A stretch of DNA of 64,000 bases from Bradyrhizobium nanningense (GTDB taxonomy: Bacteria > Pseudomonadota > Alphaproteobacteria > Rhizobiales > Xanthobacteraceae): positions 310,001 through 374,000 of the forward strand of contig NZ_LBJC01000024.1 of the NCBI RefSeq assembly GCF_004114535.1. Reading direction: 5' to 3'. Positions 1 to 8,027 of the stretch are shown piece by piece (the first letter of the stretch is position 1; each line of letters begins with the position of its first letter). The position numbers and the translations under genes were made by a program. The notes under the pieces were generated by a model. That model saw nothing but the letters and a program-made list of their open reading frames with translations, did no database searches and was not told the DNA's origin.

Positions 1-179
1 TCGCCTCCAAGGCGGCCTCGGAAGCCGGCCTGCCGCTGCTGCCCGGGCTGTTGCATCCCGACCGCTGGCTGCTGTGGCTCGGGCTATTGTTCATCGCCAG
101 CGTCTACTTCTTCCCGACCGGCGTGGTCGGCCGGCTGCGCAATCCCGCCGGCGGCAAGAGCGCCGGCAGGTCGCATTAA
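1..179 (+). CDS. C-terminal end of a probable branched-chain amino acid ABC transporter permease (LivM-like), truncated by the window edge
   Basis: Only the last 59 codons are present, read in the frame that ends at TAA 177-179. The visible piece has one hydrophobic segment (RWLLWLGLLFIASVYFF) followed by FPTGVVGRLR and a short basic tail. LivM-type inner-membrane permeases of branched-chain amino acid transporters typically end in a last helix followed by FPxGxxG, so that family is the best match. The substrate cannot be told from so short a piece. The 175 bases to the next gene contain no coding sequence that I can support; an inverted CCTAA/TTAGG pair lies at 301-313. Confidence 0.55.
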   Translation, partial: ASKAASEAGLPLLPGLLHPDRWLLWLGLLFIASVYFFPTGVVGRLRNPAGGKSAGRSH

Positions 180-354
180 ACCGCGATTAATGATGCAGCG
201 CGGCGATTGTCGCGCGCACGGCACAACCGCGAGGCGATTCCCGCTCCGCTGTATGCGAACGCGACGGCGCAACTCGATTAATGTTTAGGTAACTGGCTTT
301 CCTAAGGTTTAGGCCATTTGTGCGGTGTATTCGTGTCCCTCCAGGGAGGGGGGA

Positions 355-3300
355 ATGCGCCAGGTCTTTTCCACGGTGGCAACCGGAATGTCTCTAGCCG
401 CAAGGAACGGCTGGGAGGTCTTGGCGCGGCGTGGTCCTGTCCTGTGGTTGACCTTGTGCGGCGTGTTGCTGGTCGCGGGCATCTTCGCAGTGACCGCCAT
501 GGCCGTCGGCGAGTTTCGCGAGCGCACCCTGGCCAATCGCGAGCGGGAGCTCGAAAACACGGTGCAGCTGATCGCGCGGCACTTTGATCAGCAATTCGAG
601 GATTCCGACGTCGTCGCCGCCGATCTGATCGGGCAGATGAACCTGGTGGAGATCACCTCGCCGGCGATGTTCCGCGAGCGCATGTCCGGACCTGCGGCGA
701 ACCAGATGCTGCGCAGCAAGATCAGCTCGGTGTCCTACCTCGGCGATATCGCGATCTACGATGCCGACGGCGACCTGATCAACTGGTCGCGGGCCCAGCC
801 GCTGCCCAAGATCAACATTTCGTCCCGGACCTACTTTCAGACATTCAAGACGAACCCCCGGTCCGAACCGGTGCTGCTGGAATCCGTCCGCAGCTTCATC
901 ATCAGCAAATGGACCACGATCGTCGCACGCCGCTTGAACGGCGCTGACGGCACATTCCTCGGCGCGATGGTCCGCCGGATCGATCCGGACAGCTACCAGC
1001 ACTATTTCGCATCCGTCGCGCTCGCCGAAGGCACGGCCATCTCGCTGTTTGATCGCGAAGGCAAGATGCTGGCGCGCTATCCGCATGTCGAAGAGCTGAT
1101 CGGGCGGAGCTTCAAGGATGCTCCACTGATGCAGAAGGTGCTGACCGAGGGCGGCCCGCAGAAGCTTCGGGGCAAGAGCCCGGTCGACGGCGAGGAGCGG
1201 CTCGGCTCGGCAGCGTCTCTGACACACTTCCCGCTTGTCATCATCGCCACCAACACTACGGCAGCGGCCCTGGCAGATTGGCGGCAGCAGACCAGCTTCA
1301 TGGTGACCACCGCCGTACTTTCGGCGGCCGTCATCGCGCTCATCCTCTATCTGATCATCCGCCTGATCAACCGGCAGAACCGCGAGGCGCAGGAACGTCT
1401 GGAAGCGGAGCGGCTGCGGCTCGACACCGCCTTGAACAACATGACCCAGGGGTTGATCCTGTACGACGCGAGCGGCTACATCGTCACCTGCAACCGCCGT
1501 TACGCCGACATGTTCGGTCTCTCTCACGACGTCATCAAGCCCGGCTGTCACATCCGCGAGGCGATGTACCATCGCAAGGAGCGCGATGCGTTCGACGGCG
1601 ACGTCGAGGCGTTCTGCGCCAACGTCATGAGGGTCGTCGCCGAAGGCACGGTCTCCACGCGTATGCATCAGCTTGCCAACGGCCGCGCCTTCCAGGTCAT
1701 CAATACGCCGCTCGCACAGGGCGGCTGGGTCGCCACGATCGAGGACATCACCGAACGCCGCCACCTCGGGCAGGAGCGCGACCGCAACCACACGTTCCTG
1801 CGTGAGATCATCGACCACATCCCGTCCCAGATCACGGTGAAGGACGCCCGCACGCGGCAGTATCTTCTGCTGAACGGCGTCGCCGAGCAGCTGTTCGGCC
1901 AGTCGCGGCAGGAGGTCATGGGCAAGACCGCCTTCGACATCTTCCCCGAGGCGCACGCCGCCCGCATCACCGAAGACGACACCAACTCGCTGCAATCGGC
2001 CAAGGGACTGTTCAAGGACGAACACGGCTGGCACATGCCGGGGATGGGGCTGCGCTACATTACGTCGACCCGGATCGGCATTCGCGACGATGCCGGCGAG
2101 CCGCGCTATCTCATTCACGTCATCGATGACGTCACCGAGCGGCGCCGGGCCGACGAGAAGATCGCACATATGGCGCATTACGACGCGCTGACCGATCTGC
2201 CGAACCGCACGCTGTTCCGCGAGCAGATCGAACGCGAGCTGACGAAAGTCGCCGACGGCGGTCAGTTCGCACTGCTCTATATCGACGTCGACGAATTCAA
2301 GGGCATCAACGATTCGCTCGGTCATCATGTCGGCGACGAGCTGTTGAAGGCGATCGCGAGCCGCCTGCGCGGCTGCCTCAAGGAGGGCGACCTGATCGCG
2401 CGGATCGGCGGCGACGAATTCGCCGTGATCCAGACCGGAATCCAATCTTCCGCTGACGTGCTGTCCTTCGTGACCCGGATCTACCAGGCGATCCGACAGC
2501 CTTATCATTGTCTCGGTCATCAGCTCTCCACCGACGCGAGCATCGGGATCGCGCTTGCGCCGCAGGACGGCACCGATCTCGACCAGCTGGTCAAGAATGC
2601 CGATCTCGCGATGTACGGCGCCAAGGCCGAAGGGCGCCGTACCCACCGCTTCTTCGAGCCGGCAATGGATGCGAGCGCCAGGGCGCGCCTGAGCTTGGAG
2701 CAGGATTTGCGGCAGGCGCTGGTGAATGGCGGCTTCGAGATCTACTATCAACCGCTGGTCGACCTGCGCTCAGGCGAGGTCTCGGGCTGCGAGGCGCTGC
2801 TGCGCTGGCGGCATCCCGAGCGCGGCATGGTGTCGCCGGCGGAGTTCATTCCGGTCGCCGAGGACACCGGCCTGATCACCGAACTGGGCGATTGGGTGCT
2901 GCGCATGGCCTGCAACGAGGCCGCAACCTGGCCGACGCATATCCGTGTCGCGGTCAACGTGTCGCCGGTGCAGCTCAAATGCGACACGCTGGCGCTGCGG
3001 ATCGCCGGCGCGCTCGCCGCCTCTGGCCTCGACCCGCGCCGACTCGAGCTCGAGATCACCGAGGCCGTGCTGATCCGCGACGACGAGGCTGCGCTCTCGA
3101 TCCTGCACCAGCTCCGCTCGATCGGCGTGCGCATCGCGCTCGACGATTTCGGCACCGGCTATTCCTCGCTCAGCTATCTCAAGCGCTTCCCGTTCGACAA
3201 GATCAAGATCGACCGCTGCTTCGTCGCCGACATCGCGGAGACGAGTGGCGCGCCCGTGATCGTGCAGGCGGTGGTCAACATCGCCGCCGCCAGCAGCATG

Positions 3301-3477
3301 ACCACGGTCGCCGAGGGCGTCGAGACCGAGGCGCAGCGCGAGATGCTGCGCGCGCTCGGCTGCACGCAGATGCAGGGCTATCTGTTCAGCGCGCCGAAGC
3401 CGGCCGCCGAGGTGCGTAAACTGTTCGGCCCGAGCGATGGCCTGCCCGGAATCTTGCCGGTGGCGGCGGTGGCCTGA
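355..3477 (+). CDS. Membrane-anchored sensor with two PAS domains, GGDEF and EAL domains (c-di-GMP turnover)
   Basis: The protein has about 1040 residues. A transmembrane helix (about 29-51) precedes a periplasmic sensor region of roughly 260 residues, probably a Cache-type domain. A second helix (about 313-338, starting TSFMVTTAVLSAAVIAL), two PAS domains (from about 355 and 480), GGDEF (motif near 685) and EAL (motif near 813) follow. The EAL domain keeps EALLRW, DDFGTGYSS, KIKID and VAEGVET, so phosphodiesterase activity is likely. GGDEF is intact, but the inhibitory site reads KEGD rather than RxxD. I chose ATG 355 because AGGGAGG sits five bases upstream; a GTG at 325 is in frame but has no such site. 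The stop overlaps the next gene (TGATG), which suggests translational coupling with the PAS-GGDEF gene. Confidence 0.93.
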   Translation: MRQVFSTVATGMSLAARNGWEVLARRGPVLWLTLCGVLLVAGIFAVTAMAVGEFRERTLANRERELENTVQLIARHFDQQFEDSDVVAADLIGQMNLVEITSPAMFRERMSGPAANQMLRSKISSVSYLGDIAIYDADGDLINWSRAQPLPKINISSRTYFQTFKTNPRSEPVLLESVRSFIISKWTTIVARRLNGADGTFLGAMVRRIDPDSYQHYFASVALAEGTAISLFDREGKMLARYPHVEELIGRSFKDAPLMQKVLTEGGPQKLRGKSPVDGEERLGSAASLTHFPLVIIATNTTAAALADWRQQTSFMVTTAVLSAAVIALILYLIIRLINRQNREAQERLEAERLRLDTALNNMTQGLILYDASGYIVTCNRRYADMFGLSHDVIKPGCHIREAMYHRKERDAFDGDVEAFCANVMRVVAEGTVSTRMHQLANGRAFQVINTPLAQGGWVATIEDITERRHLGQERDRNHTFLREIIDHIPSQITVKDARTRQYLLLNGVAEQLFGQSRQEVMGKTAFDIFPEAHAARITEDDTNSLQSAKGLFKDEHGWHMPGMGLRYITSTRIGIRDDAGEPRYLIHVIDDVTERRRADEKIAHMAHYDALTDLPNRTLFREQIERELTKVADGGQFALLYIDVDEFKGINDSLGHHVGDELLKAIASRLRGCLKEGDLIARIGGDEFAVIQTGIQSSADVLSFVTRIYQAIRQPYHCLGHQLSTDASIGIALAPQDGTDLDQLVKNADLAMYGAKAEGRRTHRFFEPAMDASARARLSLEQDLRQALVNGGFEIYYQPLVDLRSGEVSGCEALLRWRHPERGMVSPAEFIPVAEDTGLITELGDWVLRMACNEAATWPTHIRVAVNVSPVQLKCDTLALRIAGALAASGLDPRRLELEITEAVLIRDDEAALSILHQLRSIGVRIALDDFGTGYSSLSYLKRFPFDKIKIDRCFVADIAETSGAPVIVQAVVNIAAASSMTTVAEGVETEAQREMLRALGCTQMQGYLFSAPKPAAEVRKLFGPSDGLPGILPVAAVA

Positions 3478-3827
3478 TGGCAAGACCATTGAAGTCGTCG
3501 AGCAAGACGCCAAGAAGAACTTCGGCCAAGACCGTCGACGTCGCGGATTCCTATGCCGTGCGGCTGATGCAGCATCTGGTGGTGCCGACTTTCGTGATCG
3601 ACCCGAAGCGCCGCGTCGTGATCTGGAACAGGGCGTGCGAGCGGTTGACCGGCCTCGCCGCCTCGGAGGTGATCGGCACCAGCAAGCACTGGCAGGGGTT
3701 CTACGAGACCAGACGCCCTTGCCTCGCCGATCTCGTCGCGCTCGACCGCCCCGAACGGCTTCCGGAGTTCTATTCGGAATATGCCGCGCGCGGCCATAAC
3801 GGGCTTGGCTTTTCCGCGGAGAACTGA
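3477..3827 (+). CDS. PAS-domain fragment: 5' half of a PAS-GGDEF gene cut by an in-frame TGA
   Basis: The 116 residues have a basic N-terminus and a PAS core (about 25-110) with VPTFVIDPKRRVVIWNRACE and LTGLAASEVIG. Reading stops at TGA 3825-3827 after SAEN. The next codons in the same frame run TGC ACG ATG into the GGDEF half at 3834, and the PAS core is completed there by LYLAIDAGPIHDEAG. The two pieces therefore belong to one ancestral protein of about 359 residues, with TGA most likely replacing a TGG tryptophan codon. ATG 3477 overlaps the stop of the GGDEF-EAL gene. On its own this piece has no enzymatic domain. Confidence 0.75.
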   Translation: MARPLKSSSKTPRRTSAKTVDVADSYAVRLMQHLVVPTFVIDPKRRVVIWNRACERLTGLAASEVIGTSKHWQGFYETRRPCLADLVALDRPERLPEFYSEYAARGHNGLGFSAEN

Positions 3828-3833
3828 TGCACG

Positions 3834-4556
3834 ATGCCGAAGCTCGGCAGCCAGCTCTATCTCGCCATCGACGCCGGCCCGATCCACGACGAGGCCGGAC
3901 ATCTGATCGCCGTGGTGGAGACGCTGCGCGACCTCACCGACCAGAAACGGGCCGAAATGGCGCTGAAGGAGCTCGCCACCAAGGACGGGCTGACCGGGCT
4001 GGCGAACCGCCGCTCCTTCGACCAGATGCTGACGACGGAGTGGGCCCGCGCCCACCGCACGCGAAGGCCGTTGGCGCTGCTGTTCGTCGACGTCGATCAT
4101 TTCAAACTGTTCAACGACCACCACGGCCACCAGACCGGCGACGAATGCCTGCGGGCAATTGCCGCCGTCGTCAGCCGGCACGCCGTGCGCCCGCTCGATC
4201 TCGCCAGCCGCTACGGCGGCGAGGAGTTCGCGTTGATCCTGCCTGACATGGATTGCGATAGTGCTTGCGTCATCGCTGAGGACATCCGCGGCGCCGTCAT
4301 GGCCTTACGGATCGGCCATGGCGCTGCGGGCGCCGGCGACCACGTCACCCTCAGCGTCGGCGTCGCCAGCCAGATTCCCGGCTCGGTCGACGGCGCCCCC
4401 GACCGCCTGTTGGGCGCGGCCGACGAGGCGCTCTATGTCGCCAAGCGGCTCGGCCGCAATCGCGTCATCTGCGCCGAACGGGTGCTGGTCGAGTTCGCCA
4501 GCCTCGGCCGGCAGGCCGCAACGGTTCCGGGCCCTGTCCGGCGCAAATCGGCGTAA
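3834..4556 (+). CDS. Diguanylate cyclase (GGDEF) domain: 3' half of the TGA-interrupted PAS-GGDEF gene
   Basis: The 240 residues begin with the end of a PAS fold (LYLAIDAGPIHDEAG, then VVETLRDLTDQKRAE), the usual linker into GGDEF. The cyclase domain starts at KDGLTGLANRR and has the GGEEF active site at residues 128-132. An RPLD inhibitory site lies exactly five residues before it, so the domain looks catalytically and allosterically intact. If the TGA at 3825 is real, this half would need reinitiation at ATG 3834, where only a distant GGAG is present. Otherwise it is the downstream part of one gene starting at 3477. A sequencing or assembly error cannot be excluded from the sequence alone. 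Confidence 0.8.
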   Translation: MPKLGSQLYLAIDAGPIHDEAGHLIAVVETLRDLTDQKRAEMALKELATKDGLTGLANRRSFDQMLTTEWARAHRTRRPLALLFVDVDHFKLFNDHHGHQTGDECLRAIAAVVSRHAVRPLDLASRYGGEEFALILPDMDCDSACVIAEDIRGAVMALRIGHGAAGAGDHVTLSVGVASQIPGSVDGAPDRLLGAADEALYVAKRLGRNRVICAERVLVEFASLGRQAATVPGPVRRKSA

Positions 4557-4617
4557 GGCCCATTACGGCGAGAACGGTTGCTCCCCCCTCGCCAATCGGC
4601 TAAATGAACCTGCGACT

Positions 4618-4694
4618 GCACCCGTAGCTCAGCTGGATAGAGCGTTGCCCTCCGAAGGCAAAGGTCACACGTTCGAATCGTGTCGGGTGCGCCA
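4618..4694 (+). tRNA. tRNA-Arg (anticodon CCG)
   Basis: The sequence folds as a full cloverleaf. The acceptor arms are GCACCCG (4618-4624) and CGGGTGC (4684-4690). The D-arm is TAGCTCAGCTGGATAGAGC. The anticodon arm TTGCC-CTCCGAA-GGCAA places CCG at the anticodon, and GTTCGAATC forms the T loop. The 3' CCA is encoded at 4692-4694. The anticodon reads CGG arginine codons. Its 3' end is the point where a serine recombinase gene runs in from the opposite strand, so this tRNA is the probable attachment site of the adjacent accessory region; the gene itself is left complete. Confidence 0.95.
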
Positions 4695-6299
4695 CTTCGG
4701 TACAAAACTGGGCACTCCAAAACCTGCCGATTTTGCGCTGGACGCAGCGACCAGCGTGCGCAGGAGCACGCTTTTCGATCCCATGATGCGAACTTCTTTC
4801 GCGTCTACCTCGATGCGCTGGGCCAGCGCGCGCAGGTGGTCCCGGCGGTAACCGCCCGACTCGGTCCGCATCCGCCTGCGGGCCTGGCTGGCGAAGGTTT
4901 TGAGCGCCTGGGGTGTGATGCTCGGCCCAGCCCGATCCAGCGCGCCCTCGGCCCGCTCTGCGTCGGCGCGGGCCTGGTCGCGGATGGACTTCAGCTCGGT
5001 CACGCGCTCCTTGAGTAGCGGATCGGAGACGTCAGCGATCCCGTTTTCGATGGCATCGTACAGCCGCTTGAGTTTGGCTTCTGCTTCGGCCGCACGCTTG
5101 CGCAATTCGGCGATATGCGTCGTTCGGCGCTCAGCGCGCTCTTTCCGGCGGTGCAGGACGGCCGATAGAACTTCCTCGAGACGTTTGGGCTGCAAAAGGC
5201 GCTGCTCGATGTGCTCGGCCACCGCGCTGTCGAGCTTTTCCATCGGAACCGTACGGCCCTTGCAGCCAGTCTCGCCCTGCCGGGCTTTGGTCGAGCAGGT
5301 GTAGTACCTGTATCTCCCGCTCTTTCCGGTCCTCAGCGTCATCGCCCCGCCGCAGGTCGCGCAAAAGCAGATGCCGGTAAGAAGGGTGGGTCCGCTGACC
5401 ACGCGCGGCGCGGTCATTGCGGGACTGCGCGATTTGAGCAGCGTCTGCACCACTTCGAACTCGGCCGCGTCGATAATCGGCGGCACCGCCATCTCGACAA
5501 CTTCAGCGTCCGGTTTTCGTTCGCGCGTTTTCCAATGCTTGGTGTTGAAGCGGTGGCGGCCGATATACGTCGTTCGCGTCAGTACCTTGTGCACGGCATC
5601 GAGACCCCAGCGTCCGCCATCGCGCGTTCGGATGCCGGACTCGTTCAGATGCTTGGCGATCGACTTGACGCCCATCGATCCGGATGCGCCGTTTCCTTCG
5701 CGCGCCAGGCGATAGATTAGCCGCACAGTCTCGGCCTGGATGGGATCGATCTCCAGCATCTTCTTCGTGCGGTGGCCGCGCTGCTCGGCGGCTTCCACAA
5801 CGCGGTAGCCGATCGGCGGCAGCGCGCCATTCCAGAAGCCTTGACGGGCGTTCTCCTTCATGGCCCGCAACGTATGCTTGGCGTTCTCCTTGGACTGGTA
5901 CTCGTCGAACAGCGCCATGATCTGGCGGATCATGTTGCTCATCGGATCGTCGCCGAGCTCCTGGGTGATCGACACCAGACGCACACCGCTCTTGGCAAGT
6001 CGGCGGACATAAAACTCAAGCTGGAACTGGTCGCGGAAGAACCGGCTGAAGCTGTGCACGAGGATCACGTCGAACGCCGGCGGCTTGACCGTCGCCGCGT
6101 CGATCATGCGCTGGAACTCCGGTCGCCGATCGTCCGTGGCGGACGCGCCGGGCTCGACATAGTCGGCGACGATCTCCCACCCACGCGATGCGCAATAATC
6201 CTTCGCCTGGCGGCGCTGATCTGGGATGGAGAGATCGCTGTCGGCCTGCCGCCCCGTCGAGACTCGCAGGTAAAGAGCCGCCCGAACCGTTGCAGCCAT
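4665..6299 (-). CDS. Large serine recombinase (site-specific integrase) overlapping the tRNA-Arg gene
   Basis: This 544-residue protein belongs to the large serine recombinases, which cut and join attachment sites through a serine-DNA intermediate. The resolvase-type catalytic domain (about 6-150) carries YLRVSTGRQ with the candidate nucleophile Ser14. A 'Recombinase' DNA-binding domain follows (about 160-285). A zinc ribbon has C313, C316, C335 and C346, and a charged coiled coil spans about 380-455. The final nine residues (WRTRHDSNV) and the stop are encoded by the complement of the tRNA 3' end, so the reading frame was completed by integration or evolved at this junction. A 78-residue ORF lies 12 bases upstream and is probably co-transcribed. 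I infer that this enzyme inserted the neighbouring accessory DNA. Confidence 0.92.
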   Translation of the reverse strand: MAATVRAALYLRVSTGRQADSDLSIPDQRRQAKDYCASRGWEIVADYVEPGASATDDRRPEFQRMIDAATVKPPAFDVILVHSFSRFFRDQFQLEFYVRRLAKSGVRLVSITQELGDDPMSNMIRQIMALFDEYQSKENAKHTLRAMKENARQGFWNGALPPIGYRVVEAAEQRGHRTKKMLEIDPIQAETVRLIYRLAREGNGASGSMGVKSIAKHLNESGIRTRDGGRWGLDAVHKVLTRTTYIGRHRFNTKHWKTRERKPDAEVVEMAVPPIIDAAEFEVVQTLLKSRSPAMTAPRVVSGPTLLTGICFCATCGGAMTLRTGKSGRYRYYTCSTKARQGETGCKGRTVPMEKLDSAVAEHIEQRLLQPKRLEEVLSAVLHRRKERAERRTTHIAELRKRAAEAEAKLKRLYDAIENGIADVSDPLLKERVTELKSIRDQARADAERAEGALDRAGPSITPQALKTFASQARRRMRTESGGYRRDHLRALAQRIEVDAKEVRIMGSKSVLLRTLVAASSAKSAGFGVPSFVPKWRTRHDSNV

Positions 6300-6311
6300 G
6301 TTGATGTCCCC

Positions 6312-6548
6312 TCAGTCCTTTCCAAACAACTCGTCGAACAAATCACCGAACCAGGCCTCGAAGACGTCGATCTCCGTTTCAGTCACCGGCACGTCCTTCG
6401 GCCAGTCGTCCGTCACCGCCCACGTCACCGAAGCGCGCTTCGCTCGTCGTCGACCAGGACGCGCGGACGCACGCGCATAGTCGTAGAGATCTTCAAGGGT
6501 GGCGCGGTCCGGCGGGCGCCGCAGCTGCGATTTGTGAGAGGGAGCCAT
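6312..6548 (-). CDS. Small basic-then-acidic protein upstream of the serine recombinase, function unknown
   Basis: The 78 residues have a basic N-terminal half (KSQLRRPPDR, then RPGRRRAKRA) and an acidic, aromatic C-terminal tail (EIDVFEAWFGDLFDELFG). It ends 12 bases before the recombinase ATG on the same strand, which points to one transcript. Placement and charge pattern would suit a DNA-binding accessory or directionality factor, but I see no recognised domain, so this is only a suggestion. No convincing ribosome-binding site precedes the ATG at 6548. Confidence 0.55.
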   Translation of the reverse strand: MAPSHKSQLRRPPDRATLEDLYDYARASARPGRRRAKRASVTWAVTDDWPKDVPVTETEIDVFEAWFGDLFDELFGKD

Positions 6549-7073
6549 GGCGCCACTGTGGCAAGCCGGGCCGATCCACAGAACGGCCGATGTCTACGCC
6601 AAGTCACGCTGTAGCCCTGCGAACTCGCACTTTCTCTGCAGCATGAGCGCGATCGCGCAGAGCGGGCCATGAACGCATGGAAGCAAAAGAGCCGGGCCAG
6701 CGGAGCGCAGTCAAGGCCGCAAGCCGGCGGAGCCGGTCGCGCGAAGCGCGAGCCTTGACGGCGTTCCGTTGGTCCGGCAGCGGCCTTCCATGTGATTATG
6801 GCGGGCATCCATGCCGAGCCTACGCAACAAGACGCTACCCCGCGAACGATGTCGCTCGGAACGTTGATTTTGAATGCTTTCTCGGTTCGAACGGCACCGG
6901 GCCTCCTAATGCGGTGCCGTTGAAGTGCCATCCAAAACAATGTGCAGACAAACACTTGCAACCCCCGACGGCCCGGAGCGACACCGTCGCTTTTATCTAG
7001 CCGTCCCAATTGGTCGAGATCTGCGCCCCATCAATTCTGACGACGAACGCGGCTTCGGTCGGCAACGCGGGGG
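6549..7073. other. Non-coding, rearranged DNA behind the recombinase module
   Basis: I find no gene in these 525 bases. Reading frames on either strand are arginine-, serine- and cysteine-rich and look random. A compound palindrome occupies 6711-6758: outer arms TCAAGGC/GCCTTGA enclose a GCCGG-type and a GCGCGAAGCGC hairpin. The stretch leads into an IS110-like scrap, so it is probably debris of earlier insertions. Confidence 0.5.
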
Positions 7074-7127
7074 ATTGTCAATAGCGAACGAGAAGGCGGA
7101 CTTGGCAATATCGACGCCGATGACCTG
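7074..7127 (-). pseudogene. Remnant of an IS110-family transposase N-terminus
   Basis: Read on the minus strand, this segment encodes QVIGVDIAKSAFSFAIDN. IS110-family DEDD transposases begin with VIGVDIAK followed by a small or hydrophobic stretch, the first acidic catalytic motif. The similarity fades after about 18 codons and no DEDD core or serine-containing C-terminal domain follows, so only a scrap remains. The match is short and could be chance, but its position in a patchwork region supports the reading. Confidence 0.4.
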
Positions 7128-7187
7128 AAGCGGACACAAGCGCCGCTGACGTGCTAGGGTCGGCTCAGCAGATCGGAGCATTGCTTA

Positions 7188-7766
7188 ATGCGGAGCGAGA
7201 ACGTGGCCACGACGAGTGTAAGCAAGGATCGCTTCACAATGTGGCCGACTGCATTGGCCTGCTGTTTTCCCATGATCTTGATCATCCTTTGGAGTGGGCC
7301 GTTCGATCTGGCCTTCTTAGGCGTGCCGGTCTTGTTTATCACATGGACTTGCTCGGCAATGCTCGCATTCGGGATGGCGATTTTTTCCGTAAGTGCCCGT
7401 CAATGGTGGCGGGCAGTTTCGATGTCAGTTCTCCCACTCGCCACACTTGGCGTAATCGCTAATGCGGGCATCGTCTGGTCACTAGCAATGGAGACCGGAG
7501 AGAGAATCCATTTCCAAGCTATGCGCCGCAGCTATCTTGAGGATGTGTCGAAGCTTCCGTCGTCGGGTGAACCTCGTTTCGCTATATGGCACTGGGGTGG
7601 ATTTGGAATCGGGCACGCCGTTGTCTACGACGAGAGCGATGAAATCGTGTCGCCGGAGCAATCGTCAGCTTGGAAGAAGAGAGTTGCAAATACCGAAGTC
7701 GGATCATGTGGCGCGTGGGGATCGCCGTTGGGCAATCACTTCTACCTCATTCGGACTGGTTGCTGA
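7188..7766 (+). CDS. Hypothetical membrane protein with three N-terminal helices and a soluble tail
   Basis: The 192 residues show three hydrophobic segments (about 21-40, 42-66 and 75-100). A soluble tail of about 90 residues follows, containing FAIWHWGGFGIGHAVVYDESDEI and ending in GNHFYLIRTGC. I do not recognise the family. The tail has the look of a small globular domain displayed at the membrane. Base composition is lower in GC than the flanking core genes, consistent with acquisition together with the recombinase. ATG 7188 is preceded by GGAG about ten bases upstream. It stands alone on the plus strand between the IS110 scrap and minus-strand genes. Confidence 0.7.
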   Translation: MRSENVATTSVSKDRFTMWPTALACCFPMILIILWSGPFDLAFLGVPVLFITWTCSAMLAFGMAIFSVSARQWWRAVSMSVLPLATLGVIANAGIVWSLAMETGERIHFQAMRRSYLEDVSKLPSSGEPRFAIWHWGGFGIGHAVVYDESDEIVSPEQSSAWKKRVANTEVGSCGAWGSPLGNHFYLIRTGC

Positions 7767-7829
7767 GCCTTTCACGGGCCAACGTCCTGCTGGACTAGAC
7801 ACACTGACCGTGGCGCCCGAGTGCCGGTT

Positions 7830-8018
7830 TTAGCCCTGAGCCGGCTTACGCGCGGCCGCAGCGGCCATCAAGATTCGTTCGACGATGCCGTCAAACTCGC
7901 TCTGGCCGATCGGGTCCAGCCCATCATAGGTTAGGTGACGCGGCCACCACCCATGACGAGTCCCCTCGTCGTGCAGCACTCTTGCTGCGGCCTGAACCTC
8001 TGAGTAGCTTGGACGCAA
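7830..8018 (-). CDS. Small conserved-looking hypothetical protein
   Basis: The 62 residues start at a TTG codon: MRPSYSEVQAAARVLHDEG, then RHGWWPRHLTYDGLDPIG, ending in an alanine-rich helix. The composition is that of a folded helical protein rather than a random frame. It follows the 8028-8600 gene by nine bases on the same strand, so the two are probably one transcript. The DPIGQSEFDGIVERIL stretch recalls small proteins seen in phages and integrated elements, but I cannot assign a function. Confidence 0.5.
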   Translation of the reverse strand: MRPSYSEVQAAARVLHDEGTRHGWWPRHLTYDGLDPIGQSEFDGIVERILMAAAAARKPAQG

Positions 8019-8027
8019 TTTCGCTGC

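Noticed and set aside
394..2751. A long open frame on the minus strand under the GGDEF-EAL gene
   Set aside because: It is antisense to a well-supported gene, is rich in Arg/Asp/Val from high-GC frames, and has no domains.
3825..3827. TGA as a selenocysteine codon
   Set aside because: No selenocysteine insertion hairpin is evident, and GGDEF or PAS proteins are not selenoproteins; a nonsense change is simpler.
4665..4720. Short protein frames across tRNA-Arg such as DTIRTCDLCLRRATLY
   Set aside because: These are the familiar false translations of tRNA genes.
6425..7009. A 194-codon minus-strand frame behind the recombinase
   Set aside because: It overlaps the 78-residue gene and is Arg/Ser/Cys-rich without structure; the region looks like debris.
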